Assembly (NCBI GenBank): GCA_021816865.1
Contig: JAKAWX010000002.1
Span: forward strand, 138,110 to 202,109
Direction of reading: 5' to 3'
Source of the DNA: Thermoplasmata archaeon
GTDB lineage: Archaea > Thermoplasmatota > Thermoplasmata > Lutacidiplasmatales > UBA184
DNA: 64,000 nucleotides
The position numbers and the translations under genes are program-made. Below the pieces are notes generated by a model that saw only the letters and a program-made list of their open reading frames with translations, searched no databases and was not told the DNA's origin. This document shows, piece after piece, positions 39,946-49,099 of the stretch. The first letter of the stretch is position 1. Every line of letters begins with the position of its first letter.

Positions 39946-41370
39946 ATGCCGGCACGTTCGAAGGCGAGACGACCGACCGACCGTCCGCGGACCGCCCGAC
40001 CGAAGACCCCACCCTCGAGGGGCCGCCGGGTCTACATGGTGACGGGGGGGCTCACGAAGTTCGCGAAGGCCCACCCCGCGATGGACTTCCGCCTCATGGT
40101 GAAGCGAGCGTACGACTATGCGCTCAAGGGTGTCCCGGGGCTGACCGCCGACCGGATCGACGGCACCCGGATCTCCTACTTCTCCGACCACTTCGCCCGC
40201 CAGCTCAAGGCGGCGAGCATGGTCCAGGATTACCTCGGAATGAACCCGAAGGGGTCGGTGCGCATCGAGTGGGGGGGCGCGACGGGCGGGGAGTGCTTCC
40301 AGGCGGCCTACGAGGCCGTCGCGAGCGGTCGGATGGACGTCTGCCTCGCGGCCGGTTTCGAGACGATGAGTCGTGTGGCAACGTGGAAGGGCAACGAGTT
40401 CATCGCGCTCGCTTCGGACACGAACTTCGACTTTCCCCTCGGGGGATTCTACACCGGCTACTACGCGTTGATGGTCGTCCGCCACATCTACGAGTACCTG
40501 CGCAAGGGGAAGTACGCCGAGGTGAAGGACGAGCGCGAAGCGCAACGTCTCGCGATCGCCGAAGGCTCGCGGATCATGAGCAAGGTCTCGGTGAAGAACC
40601 ACCGCAACGCGCTGCACAACCCGTACGCGCAGTACCCGAAACGGCTGACGGTCGAGGACGTCCTCCGTTCCGAGATGATCAGCTACCCGCTCACGCGCGG
40701 GCAGATCTGCACGATGAGCGACGGGGCCGCCGTGGCGGTCCTGTGCACGGAGGAGCGGGCGAAGGAATTCACCGACCGTCCTGTCCGCGTCTCGGGCGTG
40801 GGGTGCGGGACGGACACGATGCGACTCGCCGACCGCCCGTTCGGGCGCGTCCCCCTGCTTCCGCACGAGCGGGCAAAGGACTACGAGGACCTCGAATACC
40901 CGGGCGTCCACTCCTTCCGCGCGGGGCGGGCGGCCGGACTCGAGGCGTACCGGATGGCGGGGATCACCCGGCCGACCGCGGAGCTCGACTTCATCGAGCT
41001 GCACGACGCCTACGCGTCGAGCGAGATCCAGACGTACGAGGACCTCGGGCTGTGCCGATACGGCGAAGGTTACGACTTCGTCGAGCAGGGCGACCCGTTC
41101 CTGAAGGGGATCGACTACGGTTTCTCGACGCCGAGGGCGGGCACGATGCCCGTCAACCCCTCGGGCGGCCTCATTGCGTGCGGCCACCCGGTCGGCGCGA
41201 CCGGGCTCATGCAGGGGGTCTTTGCGTTCTGGCAGCTCCAGGGGACGATCGGCAAGCACTTCGGGGACCCGACCCTCCAGCTCGACCACCCTCGTCGGGG
41301 TGCGATCCATAGCCACGCCGGCACCGGCTCGAGCGTGACGGTCTCGATCCTCGAAAGGGGGTTCCGATGA
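39946..41370 (+). CDS. Thiolase-fold protein lacking the nucleophilic Cys
   Basis: A 474-residue SCP-x/thiolase-superfamily protein. Family blocks are TKFAKAHP at the N-terminus, ELHDAYASSEI, and NPSGGLIACGHPVGATG with the catalytic His (H414). The position of the acyl-accepting Cys (usual CASG) reads GGATGG (110-115), and the second Cys/Gly motif reads HAGTGSS (from H457). So classical thiolysis or condensation is unlikely unless another Cys substitutes. The start ATG has GGAGG 7-8 bases upstream. Its stop overlaps the DUF35 gene (ATGA); thiolase-fold/DUF35 pairs act as thiolases in the mevalonate route or as acyl-CoA aldolases. Confidence 0.85.
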   Translation: MPARSKARRPTDRPRTARPKTPPSRGRRVYMVTGGLTKFAKAHPAMDFRLMVKRAYDYALKGVPGLTADRIDGTRISYFSDHFARQLKAASMVQDYLGMNPKGSVRIEWGGATGGECFQAAYEAVASGRMDVCLAAGFETMSRVATWKGNEFIALASDTNFDFPLGGFYTGYYALMVVRHIYEYLRKGKYAEVKDEREAQRLAIAEGSRIMSKVSVKNHRNALHNPYAQYPKRLTVEDVLRSEMISYPLTRGQICTMSDGAAVAVLCTEERAKEFTDRPVRVSGVGCGTDTMRLADRPFGRVPLLPHERAKDYEDLEYPGVHSFRAGRAAGLEAYRMAGITRPTAELDFIELHDAYASSEIQTYEDLGLCRYGEGYDFVEQGDPFLKGIDYGFSTPRAGTMPVNPSGGLIACGHPVGATGLMQGVFAFWQLQGTIGKHFGDPTLQLDHPRRGAIHSHAGTGSSVTVSILERGFR

Positions 41371-41894
41371 GCGCGCGTCCCCCGACCATGACGAGATTCC
41401 GCGACGTCCAGACCGAGCTCGAGAAGAGCGGCGCGGCGATCTTCCGCGACTCGGACGGCGTGGAGAGCCTGATCGTCCGGTACCCTTACGCCATCTCGTA
41501 CATCCACAGCTATGCCGAAGACACTCCGTTCTTCCTCGGCCTCGCCGAAGGCCGGCTGCGCGGCTCGAAGTGTCGCCGGCCGAAGTGCAAGTTCGTTTTC
41601 GCGACCCCCCGAAGCCATTGCATGGTTTGCGGGGCGCCGACCGAATGGATCGACCTGCCGACCCACGGCCGGGTCCATTCCTGGACGACCTGCCACTTCG
41701 GCAGCGAGGCGTTCCTGAAGGAGACACCGTACAACCTCGCGCTCGTCGAGTTCGACGGGGCGGGGAGCCTCCTCCTGGTGCGCCTCAAGGACTGTGCGGA
41801 GTCCGATCTCTTCATCGGAATGCGGGTCGAAGCGCGGTTCGAGCCGAACCCGAAGTACTCGGTCACCGACGTCTGGTTCGTGCCCTCGGGCTGA
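41367..41894 (+). CDS. DUF35 OB-fold acyl-CoA-binding partner protein
   Basis: A 175-residue protein with a rubredoxin-like zinc ribbon (CRRPKC near 69-74, CMVC near 87-90) followed by an OB fold (RVHSWTTCHFGSEAFL, then LVEFDGAGSLLLVRL). DUF35 proteins bind acyl-CoA and form complexes with thiolase-fold enzymes. The start overlaps the thiolase-fold gene stop by 4 bases, which predicts a 1:1 complex. The N-terminal 60 residues are a helical hairpin typical of the family. Confidence 0.9.
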   Translation: MSARPPTMTRFRDVQTELEKSGAAIFRDSDGVESLIVRYPYAISYIHSYAEDTPFFLGLAEGRLRGSKCRRPKCKFVFATPRSHCMVCGAPTEWIDLPTHGRVHSWTTCHFGSEAFLKETPYNLALVEFDGAGSLLLVRLKDCAESDLFIGMRVEARFEPNPKYSVTDVWFVPSG

Positions 41895-42040
41895 CCGTCC
41901 TAGGACCCGGGGCCGCCGCCCGCCGCCTTCCCGGGGGCCGGAGCGACCCGCCGCCGGGCCTCAGGCCCGACCGGCGCCCCCGCGATCGTAAAGCCGGGTT
42001 TACGGGACGCCTAAGTACCCTCCCGGGCCGACCGACGACG

Positions 42041-42589
42041 ATGAAAGACTCGGACTGGTTCGGGGCGGTGGCCCTGATCACCGCGGTGCTCGTGGTCCTG
42101 GTCGGCGGCGCGGCGCTGTCGGCTCAGGGATCGGGGTCCGCGCCGACGACGAGCGCCGCGACGACGGCCGTGAGCTACCTCAACCTCACGATCGCGATCA
42201 ACGCCACGACCGGGATGCCTCAGTACCAGCCCGCAAACTTCTCCGTCCCTCGCGGCGAAGTAAAGGTGACGCTCACTGACGAGGACCTCGTGGCGAACTG
42301 GTCGGCCTGCCCGTGCCAAGTGACGGGCACGGTGGGCAACACGGAATCGATCAATGGTTCCGCCCCCGTATCGACCGTGAGTCCGACGGATGTGGCCCAC
42401 ACGTTCTCGGTCCCCCAGCTGGGGATCAACGTCTACAGTCCCGGGCAGAGCACGATCACGTTCACGCTCTCGCTCGAGCAGACGGGGCAGTTCTCGTGGT
42501 TCTGCGAGGACCCGTGCGGCGCGGACGGTCTGACCGGTGAGCCGATGGGGGTGCCGGGGTACATGAGCGGCACGATGACGGTCTACTAG
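42041..42589 (+). CDS. Membrane-anchored cupredoxin-like protein
   Basis: A 182-residue protein: one N-terminal membrane helix (residues about 8-30), a Ser/Thr/Ala-rich linker, and an extracellular beta domain of cupredoxin type. Near the end it has WFCEDPCGADG followed by MGVPGYMSG, recalling the Cu-A loop of cytochrome oxidase subunit II (CxxxC...H..M), but the His that should follow the second Cys is Gly. One His upstream (AHTFSVP) could be a ligand. It may carry electrons or copper, or the Cys pair may be a disulfide. No oxidase genes are adjacent. Confidence 0.75.
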   Translation: MKDSDWFGAVALITAVLVVLVGGAALSAQGSGSAPTTSAATTAVSYLNLTIAINATTGMPQYQPANFSVPRGEVKVTLTDEDLVANWSACPCQVTGTVGNTESINGSAPVSTVSPTDVAHTFSVPQLGINVYSPGQSTITFTLSLEQTGQFSWFCEDPCGADGLTGEPMGVPGYMSGTMTVY

Positions 42590-42655
42590 GCGGGCCCGGC
42601 CCGTCGGCGGCCGCCGCACCCGCGACCGGACCTACGGTGCGGCCGGCCGGAAGAA

Positions 42656-42729
42656 TGCCGCGGGCCGGGCTTGAACCGGCGGCTTCAAGATCTTCAGTCT
42701 TGCACTCTCCCAAACTGAGTTACCGCGGC
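42656..42729 (-). tRNA. tRNA-Phe (GAA anticodon)
   Basis: On the minus strand the acceptor stem GCCGCGG pairs with CCGCGGC, followed by discriminator A. The anticodon stem CAAGA/TCTTG encloses a loop CTGAAGA with anticodon GAA. The T-arm has GGTTCAAGCC-like TTCAA. There is no intron, and CCA is not encoded. Confidence 0.95.
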
Positions 42730-42755
42730 GCGCACGACCCCGACCTTCCGCGGCG

Positions 42756-42762
42756 TATAAAG
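42756..42762 (-). promoter_or_regulatory. TATA box of tRNA-Phe
   Basis: TATAAAG (reverse complement CTTTATA) lies 27 bases upstream of the tRNA 5' end. Confidence 0.65.
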
Positions 42763-42883
42763 AGTGTCCGCGGTCGGCCCGATGCGCCCCGGGCGGGCCG
42801 CCGCCGGCTCGACCGGCGCGTCGGCTCCGGCCGACGCGCGCGCTCACGTTCGAGCGCCGACCGGGGCGGCCTCCTCCCCTCGA

Positions 42884-42891
42884 TTTTATCT
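42884..42891 (+). promoter_or_regulatory. TATA box of topA
   Basis: TTTTATCT ends 26 bases before the GTG start at 42918, a leaderless arrangement. Confidence 0.6.
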
Positions 42892-42917
42892 AATCCGCGC
42901 CGCCTTCGACGGTCGCC

Positions 42918-45389
42918 GTGACCCGTACCCTCGTCGTCAGCGAGAAGTTCAACACCGCGCTGCGGATCGCGGTCGTCCTCTCCGACGGCCGCATGAAGCG
43001 TTCGCGGATCGAAGGGACGAACGTCTTCGAATTCGAGCGACCCGACGGGACGTATCTCGTCACCGGCCTGCGCGGCCACATCGTCGAGCTCGACTACCCG
43101 AAGGAGCTCTCGGAGTGGTCGTTCGAAAGCCTCCCCCGGCTCCTCGAGACGACGCCGCTCAAGCGGGTCACGGAGACCGGGATCGTAGCGGCGCTTCAGT
43201 CGCTCGTGCGCGACTGCGACCGGGTCATCATCGCGACCGATTTCGACCGGGAAGGGGAACTGATCGGACTGGAGTGCCTCGAGTTGCTCGAGAAGGTCCG
43301 CCCCGGCATCGCCGTGGCCCGGGCGCGCTACAGCGCGCTCACGCGGGAGGCGATCGAGACGAGCTTCGCGAACCTCGAGCACCTCGACCGCGCGCTCGCG
43401 GAGGCGGCCGAGGCCCGTCAGGAGATCGACCTCGTCTGGGGCGCGCTGCTCACCCGGTACCTCTCGCTGACCGCCGAGCAGCGGGGCCGCAGCTTCCTCT
43501 CGGTGGGGCGGGTCCAGACGCCCACGCTCGCCCTCCTGGTCGAGCGCGACCAGGCGATCAAGGAGTTCGAGCCGACTCCGTTCTACCAGATCGTCGCGAC
43601 CTCGGAGAAGGGCGGCGAGGAGTTCCGACTCGCCCACGCCCACGGGACGTGGGACGAGAAGGCGGTCGCCGAGGAGGTCCACCGCCGTACCGAGGGAGCG
43701 ACCGAAGGGGTCGTGCGGGAGTTCCGGGAGGAGGAGAGCCGCCGTCGCCCTCCCGTGCCGTTCTCGACGACCCTGTTCGTCGCGGAGGCGACCCGGCTCG
43801 GCCTCGGCGCCGCGAACGCGATGCGGATCGCCGAGGACCTTTACACGCAGGGGCTCATCAGCTACCCCCGTACCGACAACACGGTCTATCCCCGGGGCCT
43901 CGGGCTCCGCTCGCTGGTCGAGAAGTTCGTCGACGGACCGTTCGGTGAGGCCGCGAAGTTCGTCCTCGAGCAGCCGTCGTTCCGGCCGACCCGCGGCCGG
44001 ACCGAAACGACCGACCACCCGCCGATCTACCCGACGGGCGCGGTCGACCCGAAGAAGTTGCGGGCCGACCACGCTCGCCTGTACGAGCTCGTGGTCCGAC
44101 GGTTCTTCGCGACGCTGAGCCCGGAGGCGGTCGGCTGGAGCCGCAGCGCGACGGTCGACGTCCGGGGCGAGCCGTTCGAGGCGAAGGGCCACCGGGTGAC
44201 GGACCCGGGCTGGTACCGGGTCTACCCGTACTCCCAGCCCGACGAAGCTCCCCTGCCGGTGCTCACGGTCGACGAGACCCTCCCGATCCGGGACGTGCGG
44301 CTCGTCGAGGACCACACGAAGCCGCCCCGCCGGTTCACTCAGGGGTCGCTGATCCAGGAGATGGAACGGCTCGGTCTGGGGACCAAGAGCACGCGCCACG
44401 ACGTCCTGCAGAAACTGTTCGACCGCCGGTACGTGAACCAGCGGCAGCTCGAGCCGACGACCACCGGGATCGCGGTCGCGGAGGCGTTGAAAGCCCACGC
44501 GCCGCTGATCACCCGTCCCGAGATGACCCATCGTCTCGAGGAGGACATGGGCCGGGTCGCCGAGTCGAAGAAACCGAAGGCGGAGGTCCTCGAGGAGTCG
44601 CGGGAGATGCTCCGCGAGGCGTACGCTCTGCTCGCGGCGAACGCGAGCGGCGTCAAGGAGACCCTGACGGGCGCCCTGGACCGCCAGCATTTCGTCGGCC
44701 CGTGCGCGAGGTGCGGAGGCGCCCTGCGTCTCGCCCGCAGCCCGCGCGGCGCGCGCTGGGTCCAGTGCGTGAACAACCCGGCGACGTGCACCGCGACGTA
44801 CGCGCTCCCGTCGGCCGGGTTCGTGGAGCCGGCGCCCGAGTTCCTCTGCGGCGTCTGCAAGGTGCCGCGCGTGAAGATCACCTTCCGGGGCCAGCGACCG
44901 GACCTCTACTGCATCAACCCGGAGTGCACCGAGCACCACCGTGCGTTCCGCATCGGTGTCTGCCCGAGCTGCGGAAGCCCGCTCCAGATCCGTTACTCGT
45001 TCGCGGGCAAGCGGTTCGTCGGATGCTCGGGCTACCCGACGTGTCGGGTCACCTACCCGCTCCCGCAGCGCGGCAAGCTCGAAAAGGACCAGCCCCCGTG
45101 CCCGGTCTGCCGCGCGCCGGTCGTCACGGCGATCGAGGCCGGCCGGCCCCCGTGGACGCTGTGCATCAACCCGACATGCCCCACCCGGGCGAAGCCCGAA
45201 AAGGCCGGGACGCCGGCGGCGAAGGCGAAGGGCGCCCGCGCCCGCCCGAGGGGCAAGGCCGCGGCTCGCCCCCGGACCCGACCGGGCGCGGCCGCGGGGG
45301 AGGCTCCGCGCACGCGGCGACGTGCGTCGAAACCGGCCCCCGGCCCGGGGCCCGGCGAGCCCGCGGGAACCACCGCGGCACCGCCCTAG
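42918..45389 (+). CDS. topA: DNA topoisomerase I (type IA)
   Basis: An 823-residue enzyme that relaxes negative supercoils. The TOPRIM domain has the acidic triad context ATDFDREGELIG near residue 110. The active-site Tyr is in ISYPRTDNTVYP near residue 316, and FTQGSLIQEMERLGLGTKSTR is a conserved clamp segment. Four C-terminal zinc ribbons follow (CARCGG, CGVCKVP, CPSCGSP and CPVCRAP, each with a second Cys pair), then a 60-residue Lys/Arg/Ala/Pro-rich tail. GTG 42918 is chosen because of the TATA spacing. Four ribbons and the basic tail suggest strong single-strand DNA binding. Confidence 0.94.
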   Translation: MTRTLVVSEKFNTALRIAVVLSDGRMKRSRIEGTNVFEFERPDGTYLVTGLRGHIVELDYPKELSEWSFESLPRLLETTPLKRVTETGIVAALQSLVRDCDRVIIATDFDREGELIGLECLELLEKVRPGIAVARARYSALTREAIETSFANLEHLDRALAEAAEARQEIDLVWGALLTRYLSLTAEQRGRSFLSVGRVQTPTLALLVERDQAIKEFEPTPFYQIVATSEKGGEEFRLAHAHGTWDEKAVAEEVHRRTEGATEGVVREFREEESRRRPPVPFSTTLFVAEATRLGLGAANAMRIAEDLYTQGLISYPRTDNTVYPRGLGLRSLVEKFVDGPFGEAAKFVLEQPSFRPTRGRTETTDHPPIYPTGAVDPKKLRADHARLYELVVRRFFATLSPEAVGWSRSATVDVRGEPFEAKGHRVTDPGWYRVYPYSQPDEAPLPVLTVDETLPIRDVRLVEDHTKPPRRFTQGSLIQEMERLGLGTKSTRHDVLQKLFDRRYVNQRQLEPTTTGIAVAEALKAHAPLITRPEMTHRLEEDMGRVAESKKPKAEVLEESREMLREAYALLAANASGVKETLTGALDRQHFVGPCARCGGALRLARSPRGARWVQCVNNPATCTATYALPSAGFVEPAPEFLCGVCKVPRVKITFRGQRPDLYCINPECTEHHRAFRIGVCPSCGSPLQIRYSFAGKRFVGCSGYPTCRVTYPLPQRGKLEKDQPPCPVCRAPVVTAIEAGRPPWTLCINPTCPTRAKPEKAGTPAAKAKGARARPRGKAAARPRTRPGAAAGEAPRTRRRASKPAPGPGPGEPAGTTAAPP

Positions 45390-45487
45390 CGCGGGCGGCC
45401 GAAAGACGGGCTGGAAGCATCGAGCGGCCTAAAGGCTCGACGCCCCACCCCGGGACCCGGTGACCGTTTCCCGACCTCCCGGACCGC

Positions 45488-45496
45488 GTTAAATAC
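45488..45496 (+). promoter_or_regulatory. TATA box of the creatininase-family gene
   Basis: GTTAAATAC ends 21 bases before ATG 45518. Confidence 0.6.
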
Positions 45497-45517
45497 GGAC
45501 GCTCGGTCGTTCGACCG

Positions 45518-46243
45518 ATGAGCTCGACCTCCCGGCGGCTGCTCGAGATCGACTCGCGTTCGTTCGAACGGCGGATCGCGGCCAACCCGCTCGTGATCGT
45601 GCCGGTGGGCGCGCTCGAAGCGCACGGCCCCCACCTCCCCCTCGGCGCCGACCAGCTCCAGGCGGAGGCGACCGCGCTCGCCCTCGCCGAACGCGTCGAC
45701 GGGCTGGTGGCGCCGACGATCCCCTACGGCAGCGCCCCGGGTGCCCGCCGCTTTCCGGGCACGGTCTCCCTCTCCATGGCCCAGCTCGAATCGCACGTCG
45801 CGGGCGTGCTGGGAGAGCTCGCGCGCTCGGGGGTCCGTCGGCTGCTCGTGCTCTCGGGCCACGCCGAACGCGGGCACATGGCCGCACTGCGCGAGGCCGG
45901 CGAGACGACCGCCCGGGAGCACCCCGGGACGCGCGTCGTCGTGCTCTCGGACTACGACTTCGTCTACGAGCTCCGCGGCAAGGAGTCCCCGCTCACGGAC
46001 GGCCACGCCGGCCTCCTCGAGACCTCGCGCGTGCTCGCGATCGCTCCCCACGCGGTCGGCCCCGAGCGCCCGGTCGTCGAGAACCGGTCGAGCCCGTTCG
46101 TCCCGGGCGCCCCGAGCCCGGCGGAGTGGCCCGAGAGCGTCATGGGGGACACGCGGTCCGCGTCGAAGGCGCTCGGCGACAAAGTGCAGTCGTATGTCCT
46201 CGACCGTCTGGCCGCGACGGTCGATGCCCTTCTCCCGCTGTAA
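45518..46243 (+). CDS. Creatininase-family amidohydrolase (possibly ArfB-like)
   Basis: A 241-residue metal-dependent amidase. Family motifs are EAHGPHLPLGAD near residue 35 (metal His and Asp), SGHAERGH near 111 (replacing the usual GNGGN), and DGHAGLLETS near 160. In archaea the best characterised member is ArfB, the formylaminopyrimidine deformylase of riboflavin and F420 synthesis; other members hydrolyse creatinine or cyclic amides. The motif changes leave the substrate open. The promoter is leaderless-type. uvrA begins 12 bases after its stop, so they may be co-transcribed. Confidence 0.85.
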   Translation: MSSTSRRLLEIDSRSFERRIAANPLVIVPVGALEAHGPHLPLGADQLQAEATALALAERVDGLVAPTIPYGSAPGARRFPGTVSLSMAQLESHVAGVLGELARSGVRRLLVLSGHAERGHMAALREAGETTAREHPGTRVVVLSDYDFVYELRGKESPLTDGHAGLLETSRVLAIAPHAVGPERPVVENRSSPFVPGAPSPAEWPESVMGDTRSASKALGDKVQSYVLDRLAATVDALLPL

Positions 46244-46255
46244 GGTCGGTCCCCG

Positions 46256-49099
46256 ATGCCCGAACCGTCCGACCTCATCCGCATCCGCGGTGCGCGCCAG
46301 CACAACCTGAAGGACGTCTCGATCGACCTCCCGCGCGGCCGGTTCATCGTGATCACGGGCGTGAGCGGTTCGGGGAAGTCCTCGCTCGCCTTCGACACGC
46401 TCTACGCGGAAGGCCAGCGACGGTACATCGAGAGCCTCTCGTCCTACGCTCGCCAGTTCCTCGGCCAGATGGACAAGCCCGACGTCGATTCGATCGAGGG
46501 CCTCTCGCCCGCGATCGCGATCGAGCAGCGCTCGGGGAGCCGCAACCCCCGCTCGACCGTTGGGACCGTCACCGAGATCCACGATTTCCTGCGCCTCCTG
46601 TACGCCCGCATCGGCGTCCCCCACTGCCCGAACGACGGCGAGGAGATCGCGCCCCAGTCCGTCGACCGGATCGTCCTCGCGATCCGCACCCGGTCGCGGG
46701 GCGAGAAGGTCGACCTCCTCGCCCCCGTGGTTCGCGCGAAGAAGGGCGAGCACCGGGACGTGCTCGATCGGCTGCGCAAAGGTGGCCACCGGCGGTTCGT
46801 GATCGACGGCGTCGAGGTCCGACTGCCGGGATCCGAGGTCCGTCTTGAGAAGAACAAGAAGCACACGATCGAGGTCGTCGTCGACAGCTTCGAGGTCTCC
46901 GACGAGGAGGAGAGCCGCCTCGCCGAGTCGGTCGAGCTCGCCCGAGAGCTCGGCGACGGGCTGGTCGTCCTCCGTCGCCCGGGCGGGGCGCGCGAGACGT
47001 TCTCGAGCCGTCGCGCGTGCCCCACGTGCGGGTTCTCGATCGAGGAGCTCACGCCGCGGATGTTCTCGTTCAACAATCCGGCGGGCGCGTGCACCGAGTG
47101 CCTCGGGATCGGCGCGACCCTCCACGCCGACCCCGACCGGATCGTCCCCGACAAGGAAAAGCCGCTCGGCAAGGCGATCGTCGTCTGGGGGCTCACGCCC
47201 GGGGCGAACTCGCTCGCCCGATTCGCGAAGGCGTTCGGCTACGACCTGCGCCGCCCCGTCCGGGAGCTCTCTGCGGAGGGCTGGAAGGCGATGATGTACG
47301 GCTCCACGAAGAACATCGGCACGGTCGGGGGTGCCGGCGAGTGGTGGTGGGGGAGCGGCTGGCTGCGCGAGGGCCTCGTGGCCGCCGTCGAGCGCCGCTG
47401 GAAGGCGACGAAGAGCGAGAGCGCGAAGGAGTACTACCTCGGCTTCCTGTCGTTCGTTCCGTGCCGGTCGTGCCAGGGCCGTCGCCTCAAGCCCGAGAGC
47501 CTCGCGGTGACGGTCGACGGCCGGTCGATCGCCGACGTCGGGGGCATGACCGTCCTCGACGCCGCGGCCATGTTCCGGGGCCTCACGCTCACCGAACGCG
47601 ACCACCAGATCGTCGGCCAGGTCGTGAAGGAGATTCGCGCGCGTCTCGGCTTCCTCGAGAACGTCGGCCTCACCTACCTCACGCTCGACCGCTCGTCCGG
47701 GACGCTCTCGGGCGGCGAGTCGGAGCGCATCGCCCTCGCGACCCAGATCGGCAGCGGTCTCGTCGGGGTCCTCTACATCCTCGACGAGCCGTCGATCGGC
47801 CTCCACCCGCGCGACCACGCCCGCCTCCTCGCGACCCTCAAGACGCTGCGCGACCTCGGCAACACCCTCCTCGTCGTCGAGCACGACGAGATGACGATGC
47901 GCGAGTCCGACTGGCTCGTCGACCTCGGTCCCGGCGCCGGCCGCCTCGGCGGCGAGGTCCTCTACTCGGGGCCGCCCGCGTCGATCGGCGGGGCGCCGCG
48001 CTCGCTCACGGCCCAGTTCCTGTCGGGGCGGCGCACGATCGCCGTTCCCGAGACCCGAGCGCCTCCCGCGCGCCGGTGGCTGACGATCCACGGACCGCGG
48101 GAGCACAACCTCAAGGGGGACGACCTCAGGATACCCCTCGGCCTCTTCGTCGGCCTGTCGGGCGTCTCGGGAAGCGGGAAGTCGACGGCGCTCGAGGAGA
48201 TCCTCTACAAGGCGGTCCAGCGGCACCTCGGGCTCGGGCGCGCGACGCCCGGGCGCCACGACTACATCGAGGGGATCGACGAGGTCGACCGGGTCCTCCT
48301 CATCGACCAGTCCCCGATCGGCCGCACGCCGCGCTCGAATCCGGCGACGTACACGGGCATCATGACGCCGGTCCGCGAGCTCTACGCCGGGCTCCCCGAA
48401 GCCAAGGCCCGGGGCTTCGCGCCGGGACGCTTCAGCTTCAACGTCGCGGGCGGACGGTGCGAGGCGTGCGAGGGGGACGGCGTGATCCGCTACGAGATGC
48501 ACTTCCTCCCGGATGTCTACGTGGCGTGCGACGAGTGCCACGGGCGACGGTTCAACTCCGAGACGCTCGAGGTGATGTTCAAGGGGAAGTCGATCGCGGA
48601 CGTCCTCGACATGACGGTCGACGAGGCGCTCGCGTTCTTCCAGTACCACCGCCGCATCGAAACGCGCCTGCGCCTCCTCAGCGATGTCGGCCTCGGCTAC
48701 ATCCGACTCGGCCAGAGCGCGACCACGCTCTCGGGCGGGGAGGCCCAACGGATCAAGATCGCCTACGAGCTCGCGAAGCCCCCGACCGGGCGGACCCTCT
48801 ACCTCCTCGACGAGCCGACGACCGGCCTCCACTTCGCCGACGTGGACCGGCTGCTCGCCGTTCTCTTCCGCCTGCGGTCGGGCGGCAACACCGTGGTCGT
48901 GATCGAGCACAATCTGGACGTCCTCAAGTCGGCCGATTGGCTGATCGATCTCGGCCCGGAGGGGGGCGACGCGGGCGGCAGGGTCGTGGCGCAGGGACCG
49001 CCCGAGGAGATCGCCCGGGTTCCGGCCTCGCACACGGGCCGGTTCCTCGCGCCCCTTTTGCGCGCTCCGGTCCCGGTCGCGCGGCGAACCCGCCCATGA
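46256..49099 (+). CDS. uvrA: Excinuclease ABC subunit A
   Basis: A 947-residue damage sensor of nucleotide excision repair with two ABC ATPase modules: Walker A GVSGSGKSS (35-43) and GVSGSGKST (near 640), signatures LSGGESER and LSGGEAQR, and Walker B ILDEPSIGLHPRD and LLDEPTTGLHFAD. Zinc fingers are visible at CPTCGF...CTECLG and CEACEG...CDECHG. Length and motifs are standard. Its stop overlaps uvrC (ATGA). uvrB is not in the window. Among archaea UvrABC is considered bacterial in origin and is patchily distributed. Confidence 0.97.
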   Translation: MPEPSDLIRIRGARQHNLKDVSIDLPRGRFIVITGVSGSGKSSLAFDTLYAEGQRRYIESLSSYARQFLGQMDKPDVDSIEGLSPAIAIEQRSGSRNPRSTVGTVTEIHDFLRLLYARIGVPHCPNDGEEIAPQSVDRIVLAIRTRSRGEKVDLLAPVVRAKKGEHRDVLDRLRKGGHRRFVIDGVEVRLPGSEVRLEKNKKHTIEVVVDSFEVSDEEESRLAESVELARELGDGLVVLRRPGGARETFSSRRACPTCGFSIEELTPRMFSFNNPAGACTECLGIGATLHADPDRIVPDKEKPLGKAIVVWGLTPGANSLARFAKAFGYDLRRPVRELSAEGWKAMMYGSTKNIGTVGGAGEWWWGSGWLREGLVAAVERRWKATKSESAKEYYLGFLSFVPCRSCQGRRLKPESLAVTVDGRSIADVGGMTVLDAAAMFRGLTLTERDHQIVGQVVKEIRARLGFLENVGLTYLTLDRSSGTLSGGESERIALATQIGSGLVGVLYILDEPSIGLHPRDHARLLATLKTLRDLGNTLLVVEHDEMTMRESDWLVDLGPGAGRLGGEVLYSGPPASIGGAPRSLTAQFLSGRRTIAVPETRAPPARRWLTIHGPREHNLKGDDLRIPLGLFVGLSGVSGSGKSTALEEILYKAVQRHLGLGRATPGRHDYIEGIDEVDRVLLIDQSPIGRTPRSNPATYTGIMTPVRELYAGLPEAKARGFAPGRFSFNVAGGRCEACEGDGVIRYEMHFLPDVYVACDECHGRRFNSETLEVMFKGKSIADVLDMTVDEALAFFQYHRRIETRLRLLSDVGLGYIRLGQSATTLSGGEAQRIKIAYELAKPPTGRTLYLLDEPTTGLHFADVDRLLAVLFRLRSGGNTVVVIEHNLDVLKSADWLIDLGPEGGDAGGRVVAQGPPEEIARVPASHTGRFLAPLLRAPVPVARRTRP

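Noticed and set aside
45420-45440. TCGAGC/GCTCGA inverted repeat after topA as a terminator
   Set aside because: Only a 6-bp stem with no following T-run; such short palindromes are common in this sequence.
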